In this document: piece by piece, positions 13,085 through 27,062 of the stretch | Position numbering within the stretch: the first letter of the stretch is position 1 | Layout of the letters: each line of letters begins with the position of its first letter | Program-made: the position numbers and the translations under genes | From: Rattus norvegicus | Taxonomy: Eukaryota > Chordata > Mammalia > Rodentia > Muridae | Reading direction: 5' to 3' | Assembly (NCBI RefSeq): GCF_036323735.1 | Contig: NC_086034.1 | Location: forward strand, 14,028,001-14,092,000 | DNA length: 64,000 bases | The notes under the pieces: model-generated | What the model saw: only the letters and a program-made list of their open reading frames with translations | What the model was told of the DNA's origin: nothing | The model's database searches: none

Positions 13085-13432
13085 TTCTGTTATACTTGTA
13101 GACATGGCTGTCCTCTGAGAGGCTCCACCCATCCAGCTGACTCAGACAGATTCAGAGACCCACAGCCAACAGTGGATGGAACTTGGAGCCTCTTATGGAA
13201 AAAAAAAGAGGAAGGGTTTCCCTGAAGGGGATAGGATCTCCACAGGAAGACCAACAGAGTCAACTAACCTGGACCTTTGGGGCTTTCAGAGACTGAATCA
13301 CCAACCAAAGAACAGAACATACGTGGGCTGAACCTAGGCCTCCCCACATATATGTAGCAAATGTGCAGCTTGGTCTTTATGTGAGTCCTGAACAGTTAAA
13401 GTGAGGACTATTCCAGAAAAAAAAAAACTTTC
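13085..13432 (+). mobile_element. L1 3'UTR fragment, sense
   Basis: Plus-strand L1 3'UTR motifs: 'ggctgtcctctgagaggctc', 'acccagct'-type text, 'cagccaacagtggatggaac', 'gactgaatcaccaaccaaag' and 'catatatgtagcaaatgtgc'. It ends in a poly(A)-like run at about 13419-13429. Confidence 0.75.
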
Positions 13433-13499
13433 TTAGTGATAAAGAAATGATTGCTTTGGGTTATGATGAACTTGTGAAGAGAAAGTTAAATGGAAAATG

Positions 13500-14140
13500 T
13501 TTAGATAGGGTCTGTTTCTATTTTCTGGAATAGTTTGGACAGTATTGGTATGAGGTCTTCTTTGAAGGTCTGATAGAATTCTGCTCTAAAATCATCTGGT
13601 CCTGGGCTCTTTATGGTTGGGAGACTTTTAATAACTGCTTCTATTTATTTAGGAGTTATGGTGTTGTTTAGATGGTTTATCTGTTTCTGATTTAACTTTG
13701 GTACCTGGTACTTGTCTAGAAAATGTTCCATTTCCTCCAGATTTTTCAGTTTTGTTGAACATAGGCTTTTGGAGTAAGATTGGATGATTTTTTTTAAATT
13801 TTCTCAGATTCTGTTGTTATGTCTCTCTTTTCATTTCTGATTTTGTTAATTTTGACACACTCTCTGTGCCCTCTGGTCAGTCTGGCTAAGGGTTTATCTA
13901 TCTTGTTGATTTTCTCAAAGAACCATCTTATGGTTTTGTTGATTCTTCATATAGTCCTTTTTGTTTCTACTTGGTTGATTTCAGCCATGAGTTTGATTAT
14001 TTCCTGACTTCTACTGCTTTGGAAATATTTGCTTTGTTTTGTTCTAGAGCTTTTAGGTATGCTGTCTGGCTGCTAATGTATGTTCTCTCCTGTTTCTTTT
14101 TGGAGGCACTCAAGGAGTATCATTTTTGAATGTTTTTAGA
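13500..14140 (-). mobile_element. L1 ORF2 fragment, antisense (start of reverse-transcriptase region)
   Basis: Plus-strand text such as 'ggtcttctttgaaggtctga', 'cctgatttaac'-like and 'ttctacttggttgatttcag' is the reverse complement of ORF2. The same stretch occurs in the L1 at 41.7-41.9 kb and 38.2-38.6 kb, which allows direct comparison within the window. Many substitutions; noncoding now. Confidence 0.85.
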
Positions 14141-14224
14141 GAGAGTATAAATTGTGGTATGAGTTAATCTTTTTCTTAAGTAGAGGACTTTGCTTTAAAT
14201 GGTATAAAAAGGCTGAGAAAAAAT

Positions 14225-14610
14225 AATGTTGTTGGAGCCAGTTTGTTGGATTTTCTCCATCTTCCCAATATGTATGTGTGTATATATTTAAATAAATATA
14301 TATATGTGCATATGTTTATACATGTATATTATATATATGTGTGTATAAAATTATTAGAACCTGATTGTTGGAGCTTTTCTCCATCTATCTAGCATGTGTA
14401 TGCATATATACACACATACATATATCTAGTGTCTAAATATGTATATATGTGAAGTTTATTGGATTCTTTTCATTAAAGTTTGTTCCACCCACTGAATCTG
14501 TGTACATATGAGTGTAAAATGGTTGGAGCCTGCTCAGTGGAGCTTTGGTAACTCTATCTAATATGTCTGTCTGTCTCTCTGTTTATCTGTCTGTATATGT
14601 GTGAAGTTAT
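14225..14610. repeat. Diverged tandem modules with AT/TG-rich spacers
   Basis: A module reading roughly TTGGAGCC(a/t)G..T.GTTGGA..TTT.TCCATCT recurs at about 14233, 14358 and 14521, separated by TATATGTG-rich stretches. Period is about 125-165 bp and divergence is high, so this looks like an old minisatellite-like array. Family not recognised. Confidence 0.5.
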
Positions 14611-14681
14611 TGGATCTTACCTTCGTTCACCCACCCAGTGTGTGTTTGGTATGATCCCACGTTTTCTCTTCCCTTCTCCAG

Positions 14682-14777
14682 AGCCCCCAGTATATTTAAA
14701 GAAGTCAGAGAGTTCCTTGCCAGTCAAGCAGTGCCAACTCCAGGGAGTCAAGCTGCATGCCCTCAGAGAAAAGTTTG
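14682..14777 (+). other. Candidate isolated coding exon (96 nt), unassigned
   Basis: A strong acceptor (pyrimidine-rich 'tctcttcccttctccag') precedes position 14682, and a near-consensus donor 'ggtaagtg' follows 14777. The exon is 96 nt (a multiple of three) with symmetric phase 1-1. In that phase it is fully open and codes for a basic peptide that includes 'EPPVYLKKSESSLPV'; the other phase beginning AGC CCC CAG hits a stop at once. I do not recognise the protein, and no neighbouring exon of the same gene was found in the window. It may be an exon of a long-intron gene, a relic, or chance. Confidence 0.25.
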
Positions 14778-17700
14778 GTAAGTGATCAGTCCCCACTTCA
14801 CAGTCAGCCCTCCTCAGTTTTCTCTGTGGTGTCGAAGGTCACCTTTGACAAGTTGCTTTCGTCATATGTACCTTTTCACTATAGGAAAGTAAGACACTTA
14901 TTTCTTTCTAACCATTTCTGTCAAGTACATGTACAACCATATCTGTATTCATGTAGTTGGGTCCTTCTGCTCAATTCCTCACAGCTCCAGATTTTTCTTA
15001 AAATTAGAATCATCAGGATTGCAGTAGCTTTTATAGTTATCATTTCTAATATAACAACCAAGAGTTGTATACTCCAAAACAGAGAAAAAGTCTACAAAGA
15101 ATCTATTGGATGTCTAAAAACTATTGAAAAACACTGTTTCTTATCAGTACTGTCTGTCTGGATCTAGGTGAATTATACTGATTTGAATTTAGAATAAAAG
15201 TTTAGCTTCTGTAATACAATCACTTTGTTTAAAAGTCTAAATTATTGTTATACATGTGTCGATAGTATAACTATAAAAGGTTAAGTATAAAAGACTTTCT
15301 GTTTGAATGTGCAATTATTTCTGATCTGATCCTTTAATCTGAATGGCATTTGCAGGTGACATTCTTTTACAGTATTCTATGAATCTTACTGTAACCTCAA
15401 ATATGATGCAGTAACGTCAGCTCAACACGTTTTAGATTGAAAAAATTTTCACTGTTGCTCACTCTTACTGATGCATGCAAATGGCCTACATGTATTTCTG
15501 GAATTCTTTCGTTTTGCTTGCATAAAATATTTTTTTCTGCTAAGTTCTGGCATCAAGTGTCCACAGAGCAGCCTTGAGCAAATTAAGACAGTTGGTCAAA
15601 ATTGTCCATGTTGGCTGATTTTGAGATTCAGCTGCATTTTTTCCTGCATATTTAGCATCTTTTCGTAGTACCTATGGGCTCAAAACACAAGCCAGATCTG
15701 GTAAAAGAGCTTCCAGGGGTGAATTACCTTTTTGACAAGGCCCAAATCTGATATAGCAATCTTGCCTAAGCAATTCATACCTCCAAAAGTATAGCACAAT
15801 GATAATTTACAGTACTATTATCACCAATAGCCAGACATATCATATGCTATGCATCATTTTTAGTCAATTTAATATTTTCTATTATTTTTAAAGAATTAAA
15901 AGTCTCCTCTATAATAACAGCCATTGCATGCATCTGATAGTGATGATTCAACCATCTGTAACTGCAATCATTCAGAGAGCTGTTTGGAAAAAAATAACAC
16001 AAAACCAAATGCAAATTTGGTTGGATCAGAGGCAGTATATTTCTCTGGTTAATATAGCTTGTTTAGGGCTTTTAGGATCCTCTTAGCAATATTCACTTTG
16101 ACTAAAACTTTCTCTGTAATGCCATATAAAGACTGAAAGCATTAAAATTACAGAAGAAATTTGTATGTATTCATTTGGTATATTTTCAACTAAAACTAAT
16201 TTATAAAATAGGGATTTAGTACTAGTACATGTCTAAATACCATCTGTTCTTCATCAAGAGAATAGGAATGGTGAAATGGTTTCCCCATTTCTAATGCGTA
16301 AAATTCAACAGGTTCAATTTTGCTTTCAATGACATTTAGAGATGCTTGAGTGTTAGATTCCTAGTCCACCATGATCTACCTGAAATTGTCTTAATTTACA
16401 TTTGGCAGGCCAATGGCACTCCTCAGATATAGCTAGTACACTATCTGTATAGAGTAGCCATACAATTAATATGCACTGAATAGAATAGATAATGGAGGAA
16501 TCAAAGGCCTTACTACTTTAGTCGGGATTTCCTTTCTGTGCAGGTGCTTCACCCATATACTTTACTACAAGTTTTCTGTTGACTTAAATCTCTAATTTAG
16601 TAATTTAATGAATTCACCTAATCCTACCCAATCCTTGGTGTTTGGTTATCTTGCAAGTCCTCAAACTACAGTATATTGAACCCTAGATACTCCCTTGTTT
16701 TTCTCACAAGTCCTTCAATTTTCCATAATACTGGAATTGTGGCATCTTTCCTTGTTTCATAAACAGTTAGTTCACTGCATTGATAATCTTCAACGTAATG
16801 GCAATTATGAAACAGCATAAGGGTTATTCAAGCCAAGTACAGAAGAACTCTCTTCATCTGTCTGATAATCAAGATGGCAACCAGATGACAGATAAACCAG
16901 CGGGTCATGTATATGTCATAGATATGCTGGCAGGAATGGTGATTCATGCTCTGCAAATGTCTGAAGAGGACAACAAGGGATGTTCTCATGCTTCTGAGAA
17001 CAGAGGTGACTAAAAACACATGGATTATTTATTTCTTTAATTTTTAAAATGTAGTTGGATATCAGTTACTCAGTGGTAAGAGGGGGCTATTATTTTGTAC
17101 CAAATGTTCTTTTCCATGTTTCATATTATGTGTTTTTATGAAATAATATAGCTACCCTTCAGGCTTTTCAGTTCTTTGAAGGGAATATTGGACTCAAAAC
17201 TTAAATTCTGTATCCTAAAATTTGCCCAAAGTAAACCATCAGTGTTTGTCATCCTATGTTCAATTAGGATTATCACTCTTATGCCCCCTCCTAACTGTAT
17301 CATGACCCAACAGGTTCTCTTCTTGCCCACAGAACAATATTCTGGAAACTCATGCTTTTCTACTACTTTCTTTTGTCTATTCTACTCCACAAACAAAATT
17401 AATGCTTAAGTATATAATAGTTACAGCATGAATTTTTAAAGAATTTGATTAAACATCATCATTTACATCCAGATTAATAACATACCTAAAATTATTATAG
17501 CCCTCAAAAGGCCATAAAGACATGTATGATAAACTTTCAAACCCTAGGAACTTAACTGTTCAAGCAGATTGACAGGATGTAAGGGATGAATGTGTATGTG
17601 TTTACAGATGAAAAACATGCTAATTAGGTCTCTAATAGTTCTCTTTTGGTAAGCAGTTTCTAAAAAATGAATAACAGTAAGGACTAAGAAACTTGAGGAG

Positions 17701-20090
17701 AAAAAAATAATCTAATAATTAGATAACAATTTTAATTGAACTTTCAATAAGCAGATCTTTGGAGATATGAAATAAGGTTTGCTATTTTTTCTTAAATGTT
17801 CTTAATTGCATTTACATTAAAATGTGAGAAATGTAGGAAAGAAAGTAATTATGGGGAGTTCCCTTAAGAACATTTGAAGTACTGTAGAGGGTCAAATTAA
17901 CTATATTGAAATGCTTACATTTTCCAATTCCCATGTTCTGTAAACAAATTACAATCCTGTTTCCCTTCATGGTAATGATGAGACAGGAAGTTAATATGGG
18001 TAAAAATTAGATAAATTACAATTCAATGTGTAAACATAAAGAAGGCCATACATGCACATCTTTAAAGAATATAATTTCACTATATTTCATGAAGCTAGAT
18101 GAGCATATTTTAAGAATGTTACAGATAAAGTTATTTTTAAGTCTGGATGTCAGACTATGCCATTTCCATTATTCATTTACCTCGTGGTTTGTTTTAATGC
18201 ACACTATGAATGGCAAAATACTAGTTAGCAACGATACTCTTAAAACAAATCAAATTTGTTTGTCTTAGCACCATACCAGTGATCTTTGTTTGTTCTTGAA
18301 GATATAAAATAATATAGTTTAATTTAGTGGATTTCCAGCAACTTTGGATAACAAAATAAATGGCCATTCAGGGGTCCATCTTCGTAATGAGAGATAATGC
18401 CAGAGTCTTAGATTTTGTGGACAAACCCTCTGGAGGGAACTATTCACATCAAGAGCTGGGAAGACTACCACACTAGCTCACTGCACTCCAAACACTTGGT
18501 ACAGACCATGCTCTTTGAGAGCAAATTTGTTTCTCTCATAATTCTCTCCTCTGGAGAGCTCTGAGAGACCAAGGTGAAAGTTCATTGCTACTTAAGCCAA
18601 GCGTTTCATTACAAAACTTCTCCAAAGAATCTCACATTGTCCTCTGTATGGAGAAATATTTGTTGACATTAATTACAATTCAAATGGAATTGCTACTGAC
18701 AATCAGAGCGGATGCTGGGCAGAGAAGTCATGGGGTCTTGAGGGCCATTTCTATGCCAGTTGTTTATATCTATTTCATTAATCATGGGGAACCTGATAGA
18801 GGTTATAGGGGAAAAGCTGGGAGGTGGAAACACTCAGAGTCTCCTGATTTGTAGGTCAAACACACTTCCACTTTAATTGCCTGGGATGTCATGATAAACC
18901 TTATCAACCATAAGTTAATACTGACGGTACCTCAAGGGTTTCTGAAAAGACTATAGGGCAATCCATAGAAACAGGGAGCTGAGAATTAGAGAGCAACTAG
19001 AAAGAAATAATTAAAAACTAAACCCAAAGATGGAGAGTTTGTGAATTAGAAACAGGAATGTGTTATTCCCTTATGTAGAAACAGCATCTAGAACAAGACC
19101 AAACGAATCCTGTTCTGTACTGTTTAACCCTCGAATTCATATTTCATTTCTTTTTTTTATTGTTCTTCCAACAGAAAGATGACTGTTGTACTAGCTTCAG
19201 GCATAGGAAGTCAATGTATAGAAACTGGAACAGTTGCAGACCTGATTCCCTACTGACTACAGCAGCCTGCCGCACATAGAGAAGCAGATGAAGGACAAGT
19301 ACTGGTTCATATGGATCTGAGTGAAAGAACAAACCTAGTTGATATGTCCTACAGGATTATCAAGGAAAAAACTGGCCTAATAAAGACACATAATATAAAT
19401 AAACTGTTTTTGTTCATTTAGCTAAAAGAAAAAATTTCCTGTACATTTACATTGTAAGGAATTTATAGATGTCTATTTTTTTATGTTTCAACACTGTGCA
19501 GTATACATAAATATTCTGGGAAAACTACCAGCTGTTCAAGAACCACTTCATTTTTAAAATTAATTAGTATTATTGGGTTTGTATAATGAACTGAAGTGCT
19601 TTATAATGTTCAAACAAAGACAATTTAGTTGCTACAATATCCTGAAAAAACCTTGTGGGGATATTACAGAATTTTTATCCCACAAATCTATAGGAAGATT
19701 CAAGGGCTCATTGTTTAGAGCTCTGTTTTCAGGGTTGGCAGTTCCCTTTATATAATAGGGTATTAGCTTCGCATATAAATGTTCAGTGCATAGATTTTAC
19801 CTCTCTATCCATTTTATTTATATTCCCAAATGTCTACTTCAGGTTATAATTATGTCCCTAAATCTCAGGTTCATAATGCATGCCAATTGCTTCATTATAA
19901 ATCAAACACACAAAAGCCAGTTTTATTTAAAGAGAGTTATTGTAGCTTGAAACACTTTTCTGAGAGTTTCCAGGCTGCATAACACATAACATTAATGACT
20001 GGTTTTAAGAGTCTTTAAATTTTTTTCTCCGAGATAAGTAGTTGTTAACATACTGAAAAAGAGAGGGAGAAAGAGACTGAATATATATGA
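14778..20090. other. Long intergenic (or intronic) stretch, no supported gene
   Basis: AT-rich sequence with few recognisable repeats. The ORFs of 60-136 codons here have no family resemblance and no conserved context. If the candidate exon at 14682-14777 is real, this would be intron. Confidence 0.45.
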
Positions 20091-20133
20091 ATGAGTGAGT
20101 GAGTGAATGAATGAATGAATGAATGAATGAATG
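20091..20133. repeat. (GAGT)n/(GAAT)n tetranucleotide microsatellite
   Basis: Three GAGT units followed by about seven GAAT units. Confidence 0.95.
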
Positions 20134-20520
20134 AGAAAGAACATTAAGTCAGAAGAATTCCACGACCCCTTGAAGTGGCTTGCTTGAATCAAGACAAAGT
20201 AAGGCAATAAAGCCGACTATTGAAAGGGCTGAAGCAAGGTTTATGCATATAAAAAAATTAATACATGTAGGAGATCTTAGCTTAAGAGGGTTTCCCTTCT
20301 TTAGGCTACAAATACATACTGTAAAAACAAGTATATGGTCTTTTGGTTCCCCTTTAGTATTTCCAGTATATCATAGAAACACTTGTAATCTTCAAGTCAA
20401 CAGAGGATTCATTCTTTAAGCTAAATGCATGGTTCCTTGAGCTCTGCTTGTTAATGGGCTTCCAGCCTGCAAGACTACCCTCAGGAGATTAGTGAATGTC
20501 CATGTTCACATGAGCTAATT

Positions 20521-20600
20521 TTGTCTGTCTGTCTATGCATCTATGTATCTATTCATCTATCTAATTATCAACCATCTATTTATCTATCCATCCACCTACT
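20521..20600. repeat. Imperfect (TCTA)/(TCTG) tetranucleotide tract
   Basis: Degenerate TCTG/TCTA/TCCA units over about 80 bp. Confidence 0.8.
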
Positions 20601-23600
20601 CAGCCTTATTGATTCTATTTGTATGGAGAGTATAACATAAAGTAAAGAAGATAAAACTAATTCCAACTCTCTATCATCAGTTTCCTGCGAGTCATGTGAT
20701 ATGAATATGACCCAAATGCCTTGGGTTAGATTGATAGAAATGAATGTATTACCTAACACAAAAAGTTTCATGGAGAACATGAAATTTGGGCTGATACTTT
20801 CTGTAAATTTTCTATATAGAGAAATGGATACAGTAGCCACAATTGTAATAGTATGCCAGTTTGTAGATTATTTGGAGAAGTTAGAATGTTGCATGGGACA
20901 TTTGTCACCTAAAGGACTGTGCCTTATTCTAACAAAAGCAAAGTATTCTTGAATTGGTCAAGTTGGACTTTATTGGAAACTGAGCACATAGGATGATTGC
21001 TCAACAAATCTTTAATAAATACATTGTTACAAATTCCAGAAAGTTCTAGATGGTTGTATAAAATGGTCCTCAACTTTTGTTTTCCTTCCATTTCTGTATT
21101 TCACAGACTATTAGAATTTGCCCTGGATAATTATGAGCAGCTTCTAATTCTACTATTACCTGACTTTCCACCTCAACATACTCTAAACATTCAGCCCTAT
21201 GGAATCTGCTAGACTTCAAGCCTGAAAGAATTGTGCAACAATACATTCACATAGTCTTCAGTCATTAACCATGAATTTGCTAGAAAAGCAGTAGAAAACT
21301 AGTAAACTATTTTTAGAGGATAAAAATGAGTATATGACAGATAACAACATTCTCCACGGGGCCATGATAAGAATACAGTAGAAGCTACACCAACCTGAAT
21401 AATTCTTTGGCTTAGAATCAGTACAGAATGGCAGTTAATCTGGAAAATTAAGGAGATGCTTGCTGGGGAATGGGAAGCTACTGAAGGAATGGAAGCATAG
21501 TGTGTCCATGGCATCATAACAGGAAACCAATGAAGACTGCTTTCAACAAAGAAAGGAACATTGCAGGCGAAATTATATTTTTCTTTGCAGATTTATTTCT
21601 GGACAGCTCACCCTTAATCCTTTAATTTGAGCTACAAAACTGTTCCAGTGCCTGTGTTATACTTTAACCTCTGAAAATAACAGATTTGTCCTTGGTTCTC
21701 CACGAAAATTAGCAAACTCTTTAAACTCATTTACTCACTCAATCCTGAAATACACATCTGCAGGCTAATTACAAGGAGAGATTAAATGTTCTTTTTAAAT
21801 ATGCAGTATTGCATATTTATTCAAAGAAATTCCCTCAAGTGCCTTTACCTGTGGGAAAGGCAATGGAAATCAACCTCCTGGTACTTCTCAGCATCCACGG
21901 TCCAATTTTCAGAGTTGAACAGTTGAGTGCCCTATCAAAACAGGAGGTATTTGACTTGGCTTGAATTCTAATACCATATATGTGTGAAGCCTATGTTTTA
22001 TAGAGTGCTTTGCCGGGATGAGAAGCTTGAGTGGATTTTGCCTCTTTTTCCCACTGAACAAAATGCTATGGAGATAGGAGAGTGCTCTGGATAATAGGAT
22101 GATATGAAGTCGAATCTCCGATGCCAGGAAAAGGAATGGTTTGCCAGAGGCTAGGAAGTGGCAGAAAATGTGACTTGTCAAAGGCAGATAAGATATATTG
22201 TATTCACTCTGGGAAAAGCTACCACACAGAGGCCACAAATAAGTAGGCTTAACCACACATAGACACTCACAAAGGCTGCATAGAGTAAGCACAGAAGGCT
22301 ATAGACTAAAACACAGAGAAGGCTGGTGATAGTGAAACTGAAGGCTCATGACTCTGACCCCATGACCATATTTATTAAAGGCCCACATAAAACTGTTATT
22401 TTGAGGTAAAGAAGAACCTGTTATAGAGCAAGTTACATTGCTGTTTATCATTAGGTTTCCCGGACACATGAGATCAGCCATTTTGTGTTGGGTCGGAGTT
22501 TCTGGATAGGACTCAGCATAAAATGGGATACCTACTCATGTATCAATCATTTTACACATTGGCACATGTCAGGTAGCCCTATCTGAACCTTGCTGTCTGG
22601 TACCATAATCTGCTCCGGGCAGCCCTTTGCTCCTATCAGATGCTCACTGGGATTAGCTTTGACAATTTTGTGGTACCTTGTAATTTGGAGAAAGAGTTTC
22701 TATATCCTTTAGTTTATTTGTATGTATTGTAAGGATTATTAAAACTACTCTGAAGTATTATTTTAGTATTTAACAAGTTAATCCATATACATTCAGCATA
22801 AAAACTGTCAGGTAGAAAACATTTAGAAATGCTCATTTAGCTATCCTAAAGATTAAGTAGTTAAGTCCATCCAACTTGCACATATGGGTAGATAAATTCT
22901 CTTGTAGAAATTCACCAGACACAGACTATCCCAAACACCATCCAGGAATACTTGAACATCATGTGTTTGGCCGCAGAGATATCAGTGATCACCTAGTGTG
23001 CCTATAAAACTCCTGATTAGGGGACTTCACCCTGTGAGTTTCTCAGACAATTGATCTCTAGCAAATTTTCAGATGAAGCTGATGTTTGCACAAGGGCTAC
23101 ATTTGGGGAATCATTAAAGCCAACAGTGTAATACAGAGAGTAGTTAAGAGAGCTATTTCAAATGTGTTGATGTCAAAGATTAAGCCAATCAACTGTTTAA
23201 GGAAAAGATTATAGAAACCTAATCATTCATGGGAGCACAGGGACAGGTATAAATGATGAATGTTGACATGTCTGTTTGGACTCAATGTTTATTGATGGTG
23301 GTCATTTGGATCAAGTAATCAGGAGTCACTGAAGGTTTGAGAGATAATTATTTGCTTAGTTTTAGATATCAGAAATGCATCCCAGAAATCTAAACTTTAG
23401 AATGCTAAGAATTCATATAACATTTTGAATCATTTAAGGCTGTGATTCAATATACAATTTTGATATAAAGAAATGAATGAAACTGCATGGGAGCTGAAAT
23501 AAGATCATTAACAGTTTTAGTAGGGAGAACATAGTATAAAAAACAATAAAAGAGAAGAGGTAATGTTGTTCAGAAAGCATAATTAGAAAAAGTAATAGGT

Positions 23601-23839
23601 GAGAGAGATAGAATTGCAGGAAGCAGCAGAACTTGTTCCTTAGAATGTAAGGAAACACTTAGAAGAATAATAGAATGGAAGCCAGCTACTAGATGATGTG
23701 TCTTTTAAAAGAGAGTATGGTAATTATCTAAAGCACTTAATGTCTAAAAGAAATTAGATAGGAAAAGCCAATTTACCACTCTCCTGGTTAGTTTTTGTCA
23801 CTTGATGCAACCAAGAGTTACTGGAAAAGAGAGAGTCCT
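20601..23839. other. Intergenic, no supported gene
   Basis: No gene recognised. The 127-codon minus-strand frame at 21909-22292 has no family features. Confidence 0.45.
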
Positions 23840-24135
23840 ATTTGTCAATCTGTGAGAGATTGTCTTTATTGTAGATTGATGTGAGAGGGAGGCCACAGAC
23901 CACTGAATACTGTCACTCTCAGGCAGATGACCTTGGGTTGTATAAATTAATTGATCAGGATCCAGAGAGAGCAAGCCACTAAGCAGTGTTCTCCATGGCC
24001 TCTCTTCAGTTTGAATTTAACTTAATAAACACCTGCCCTTACTTTCCTCATTGATGAAGTGTGACTTGGAATTATAAGAAAAAAATAAATCCTTTCCTCT
24101 CCAAATTGCTTTTGGTCATGAATTTTAAAACAGAA
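23840..24135 (+). mobile_element. URR1-like / related rodent repeat relic, sense
   Basis: Contains 'attgtagattgatgtgagag', 'gaccttgggttgtataaatt', 'tgttctccatggcctctctt' and 'cctttcctctccaaattgct'. The order matches the reverse complement of the element repeated in the tandem units at 49575-49955. Old and diverged. Confidence 0.5.
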
Positions 24136-25529
24136 ACCCTACAGTCATATGCTCTTTATCTGCTCAACATTGTTTCTTGGATGTTTTTCATATAAAGAAT
24201 TCCTGAACCTTTCCATTTGAATTGATCTAAAATTAAAACGGTCCCAAGGGAAACTGAATATCAGAGATTGTTTAAACTAGCCATGCCCTGAAACCTACTG
24301 GTTACAAAATTGGAAATCCTTAGTTAACATTCTCTATCACATTGAACTTTCAATTCCTGGTGGTTTTCATGTCAATACTCGCTCCCCAACCTTTACCTTC
24401 GATACCTTTACCACTGTTCTGGTGATTCTAATTTAGTTAAGACTTAAGTATCACTTGTCCATGTGCAGTTCCCTAGCAGGCTAAACTTTGTCTTTATCAG
24501 GTCTTTCTTTCTAATCTGTCATTGGTAATCCTGGCCAAGGCAATCTTTTGGAAAGGTCAATCTGTTCTTTCTATGTGGACTCATGCTCCAAAACCACTGA
24601 AGTTTTGGGAACGTACCAAAGGCTCAGACTGACATAAAAGACCCTTCTCCCACTTCTGCTTTCCCTGTGATCTCTCCCACTTGTAACTAAAAGCTGAGCT
24701 TTATAGTAATCACCAGGGCATCAAACTTCAATAAATTCTCCACATGCATTATAATTATTTATATTTAGCATGTCCCATATACCCTATTTCTGCCTCTCCA
24801 AACCAGCAGCCAAGTTAGAATCTCAGAGTCTCCGGAACATAATTTGGTCCACATGAATCAGACAATCCACCTAAGATTCAGAAATTAAGACGTAGAAGAT
24901 TCATTTTTTTTATTCAACCTCATGGAATTCATGATATGGGAGTTTGGAGAATATACTCATGATTACATGTCCTGGGTCAAATCAATAGCAAATATGATGT
25001 AGTTAATAGATAAGTTGGATGAGAACTGGAAGGAGAACTCTATTTTGTATTTTGGAGATACATTTCAGCAATAAATTCTGATGGACAGCAATTGTAATCC
25101 CTTATTAAAAAGCAAACCAGGAAATGTAGGTTATACCATGAACATGTTTTGTATTTAAATTTATAGGTTTTGACATTTTTCTGATTGATTGAGGATAGTT
25201 TGTATAATTATGAAGTGTATTTATATTTTAAATGTATTATACAATGGCCTTCATGGTTCCCTTCCACATAAGACTTAAAAATTAAGTCTTAAGTGAAGCA
25301 TTAAGTGGCTTTGTCTTTCTTCAATAATTTCTTTGATGATTTGCATTTTCATATAAATTTTAGAATCAGCTAGGCAATTTCTATAGAGAATATTCTCTTA
25401 GAATTCTTAATTAGCGTTTTACCTAGTTTAAAATTGTTTAAAAAATAAGTGAAACTAATAGGGACAATCCACTTACAAATATGAAGTCCCCTATTGTAAA
25501 ATTATAAAAAAAATTGCTTTCTTTTACCC
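24136..25529. other. Intergenic, no supported gene
   Basis: No gene or repeat recognised. Confidence 0.4.
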
Positions 25530-26090
25530 CCCCAAGATCCGGGAGTGCAATGCCCCAAGTTATCTTATAGATATCTTAATCTCAGTCAGCAAAGCCTCTC
25601 ACCTGCTTTGCTCCATCCCATCTAACATTGCCGGTTGCCTCTCTCTGAGCCTGGCAACAGTCTCTCTACCTATCCAGTTCCCAAGACAGGAGGCCACCAT
25701 GCTACAAATACACATCTCATTTCCATGGCAGCTTAGTGTTCCAGCCGCCACATACTCTCTTAAACTTAATTCACCACAGGAAAGAACACAAAACACAATA
25801 AGCTCTGATCCAATTGATAAGATATAATTGCCCACCTAAACAACAAAGCCCTATACACATCCATCTCTTAAGAATATTCATAACATCCTGTAAATACACA
25901 TCTTAATGCGAGCCTCCATGCTCTCTCCATTGCTTCTCTGCAGTCTCCTTCCATTCCAGTCTCCTCCTCTTCCCTCAAACTTTTCTCCCGCCCATATTTC
26001 CTTCTCATCCAATGACAGGCCTTTTTCTATCTTGTACCTGCCTTCACCTGTATGACAATCCTACAATTCCCTACTAATGTTAACTCTTCC
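25530..26090 (-). mobile_element. LTR-like block (rodent ERV relic), probable antisense
   Basis: A C-rich, comparatively low-AT block begins at 'cccccccaagatccgggagt' and includes 'ttctcatccaatgacaggcc' and repeated CTCTCTCC/CCATTCC text, which resembles rodent solo-LTR (RMER-type) sequence from memory. No LTR ends or target duplication were pinned down, so family and strand are tentative. Confidence 0.35.
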
Positions 26091-26924
26091 TTAATTACTC
26101 TCAGTAATGTTTTATATCATTCTGGCTCTTTTAAGATATTTTTTAAGTTTATCTGTGACTATCTTTGAGATTTTAGAATGCTATCATGGTTCTAATTTCC
26201 TCGTAACAACGTTTATTCATGATCTATGAAAGCACATGGTTATATATGACAGTTAAATATTTTTGTTGCCTTGTAATAACTATTCTCAGTAATTTAATAG
26301 TATTTACTTTATCTTTTAGGTCCTTGAAAAAAAATTTTTACAAAGAGGTTATTTTAACCTTTTCATTTTAGATTTGAATTCCTTCAATGTATTTTTTTCC
26401 TTATTGAATTAGTTGCTACCTTAATAGAAGGTTGCCTAAATATAATGCCAATAGCATTGCTTTCTTATTGATCTTGCAAAATCTTTCAATAGTTCATCAC
26501 ATGCCTTTCACATGGACACTGTATTTCAAACCCGAGTTTCACTTCACTAACCAGCATCCTGAGGGATTTTATATTGCAATCCTGACAACTTTCTTGTGTC
26601 AAAGGGAAAAGTCCTTAGACCAATTTTATCATACAGTGTTTGAGCAACAAAAAAGATAAAGAAAATCAGAAGAATGAGGACAGAGACAGGGATTCAGCTG
26701 ATATTAGGATAAGGCTGAAGAATGTAGGCTGCCTGCAGGAGCTGGAGTTTCTCATGAAGCCTCAAAGAGTAACCACACACTGAAGACCTTCAGGAAAGTA
26801 GGGTGTGCCGTTTACATGTTAGTTCATTTTCTGGCAAATTGTGTGTGCACGGATCTTGCTATATTGTTTGAGGGTTTATTGCTCTTTTGTGTATTGTTTT
26901 GAGACAATGTCTCCAGTGCTTGCA

Positions 26925-27062
26925 GTGTCTCATACTGTAATCCCTATATCTGGCAGGGTGAGAGAAGAGGATTACCACACAACAAGGGCCAGAGTAGGCT
27001 ACAAGGTGAGCTTCAGGATTCCTAGAGCTACAGTAAGAGACTCTGACTCAAATGCACAAACA
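26925..27062 (+). repeat. Diverged B1/PB1-type SINE, sense
   Basis: 'actgtaatccctatatctgg', 'gccagagtaggctacaaggt' and 'agagactctgactcaaatgc' match the B1/7SL-derived order (internal promoter, 'GCCAG..GGCTACA', 'GAGACTCTGTCTCAAA'). Confidence 0.6.
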
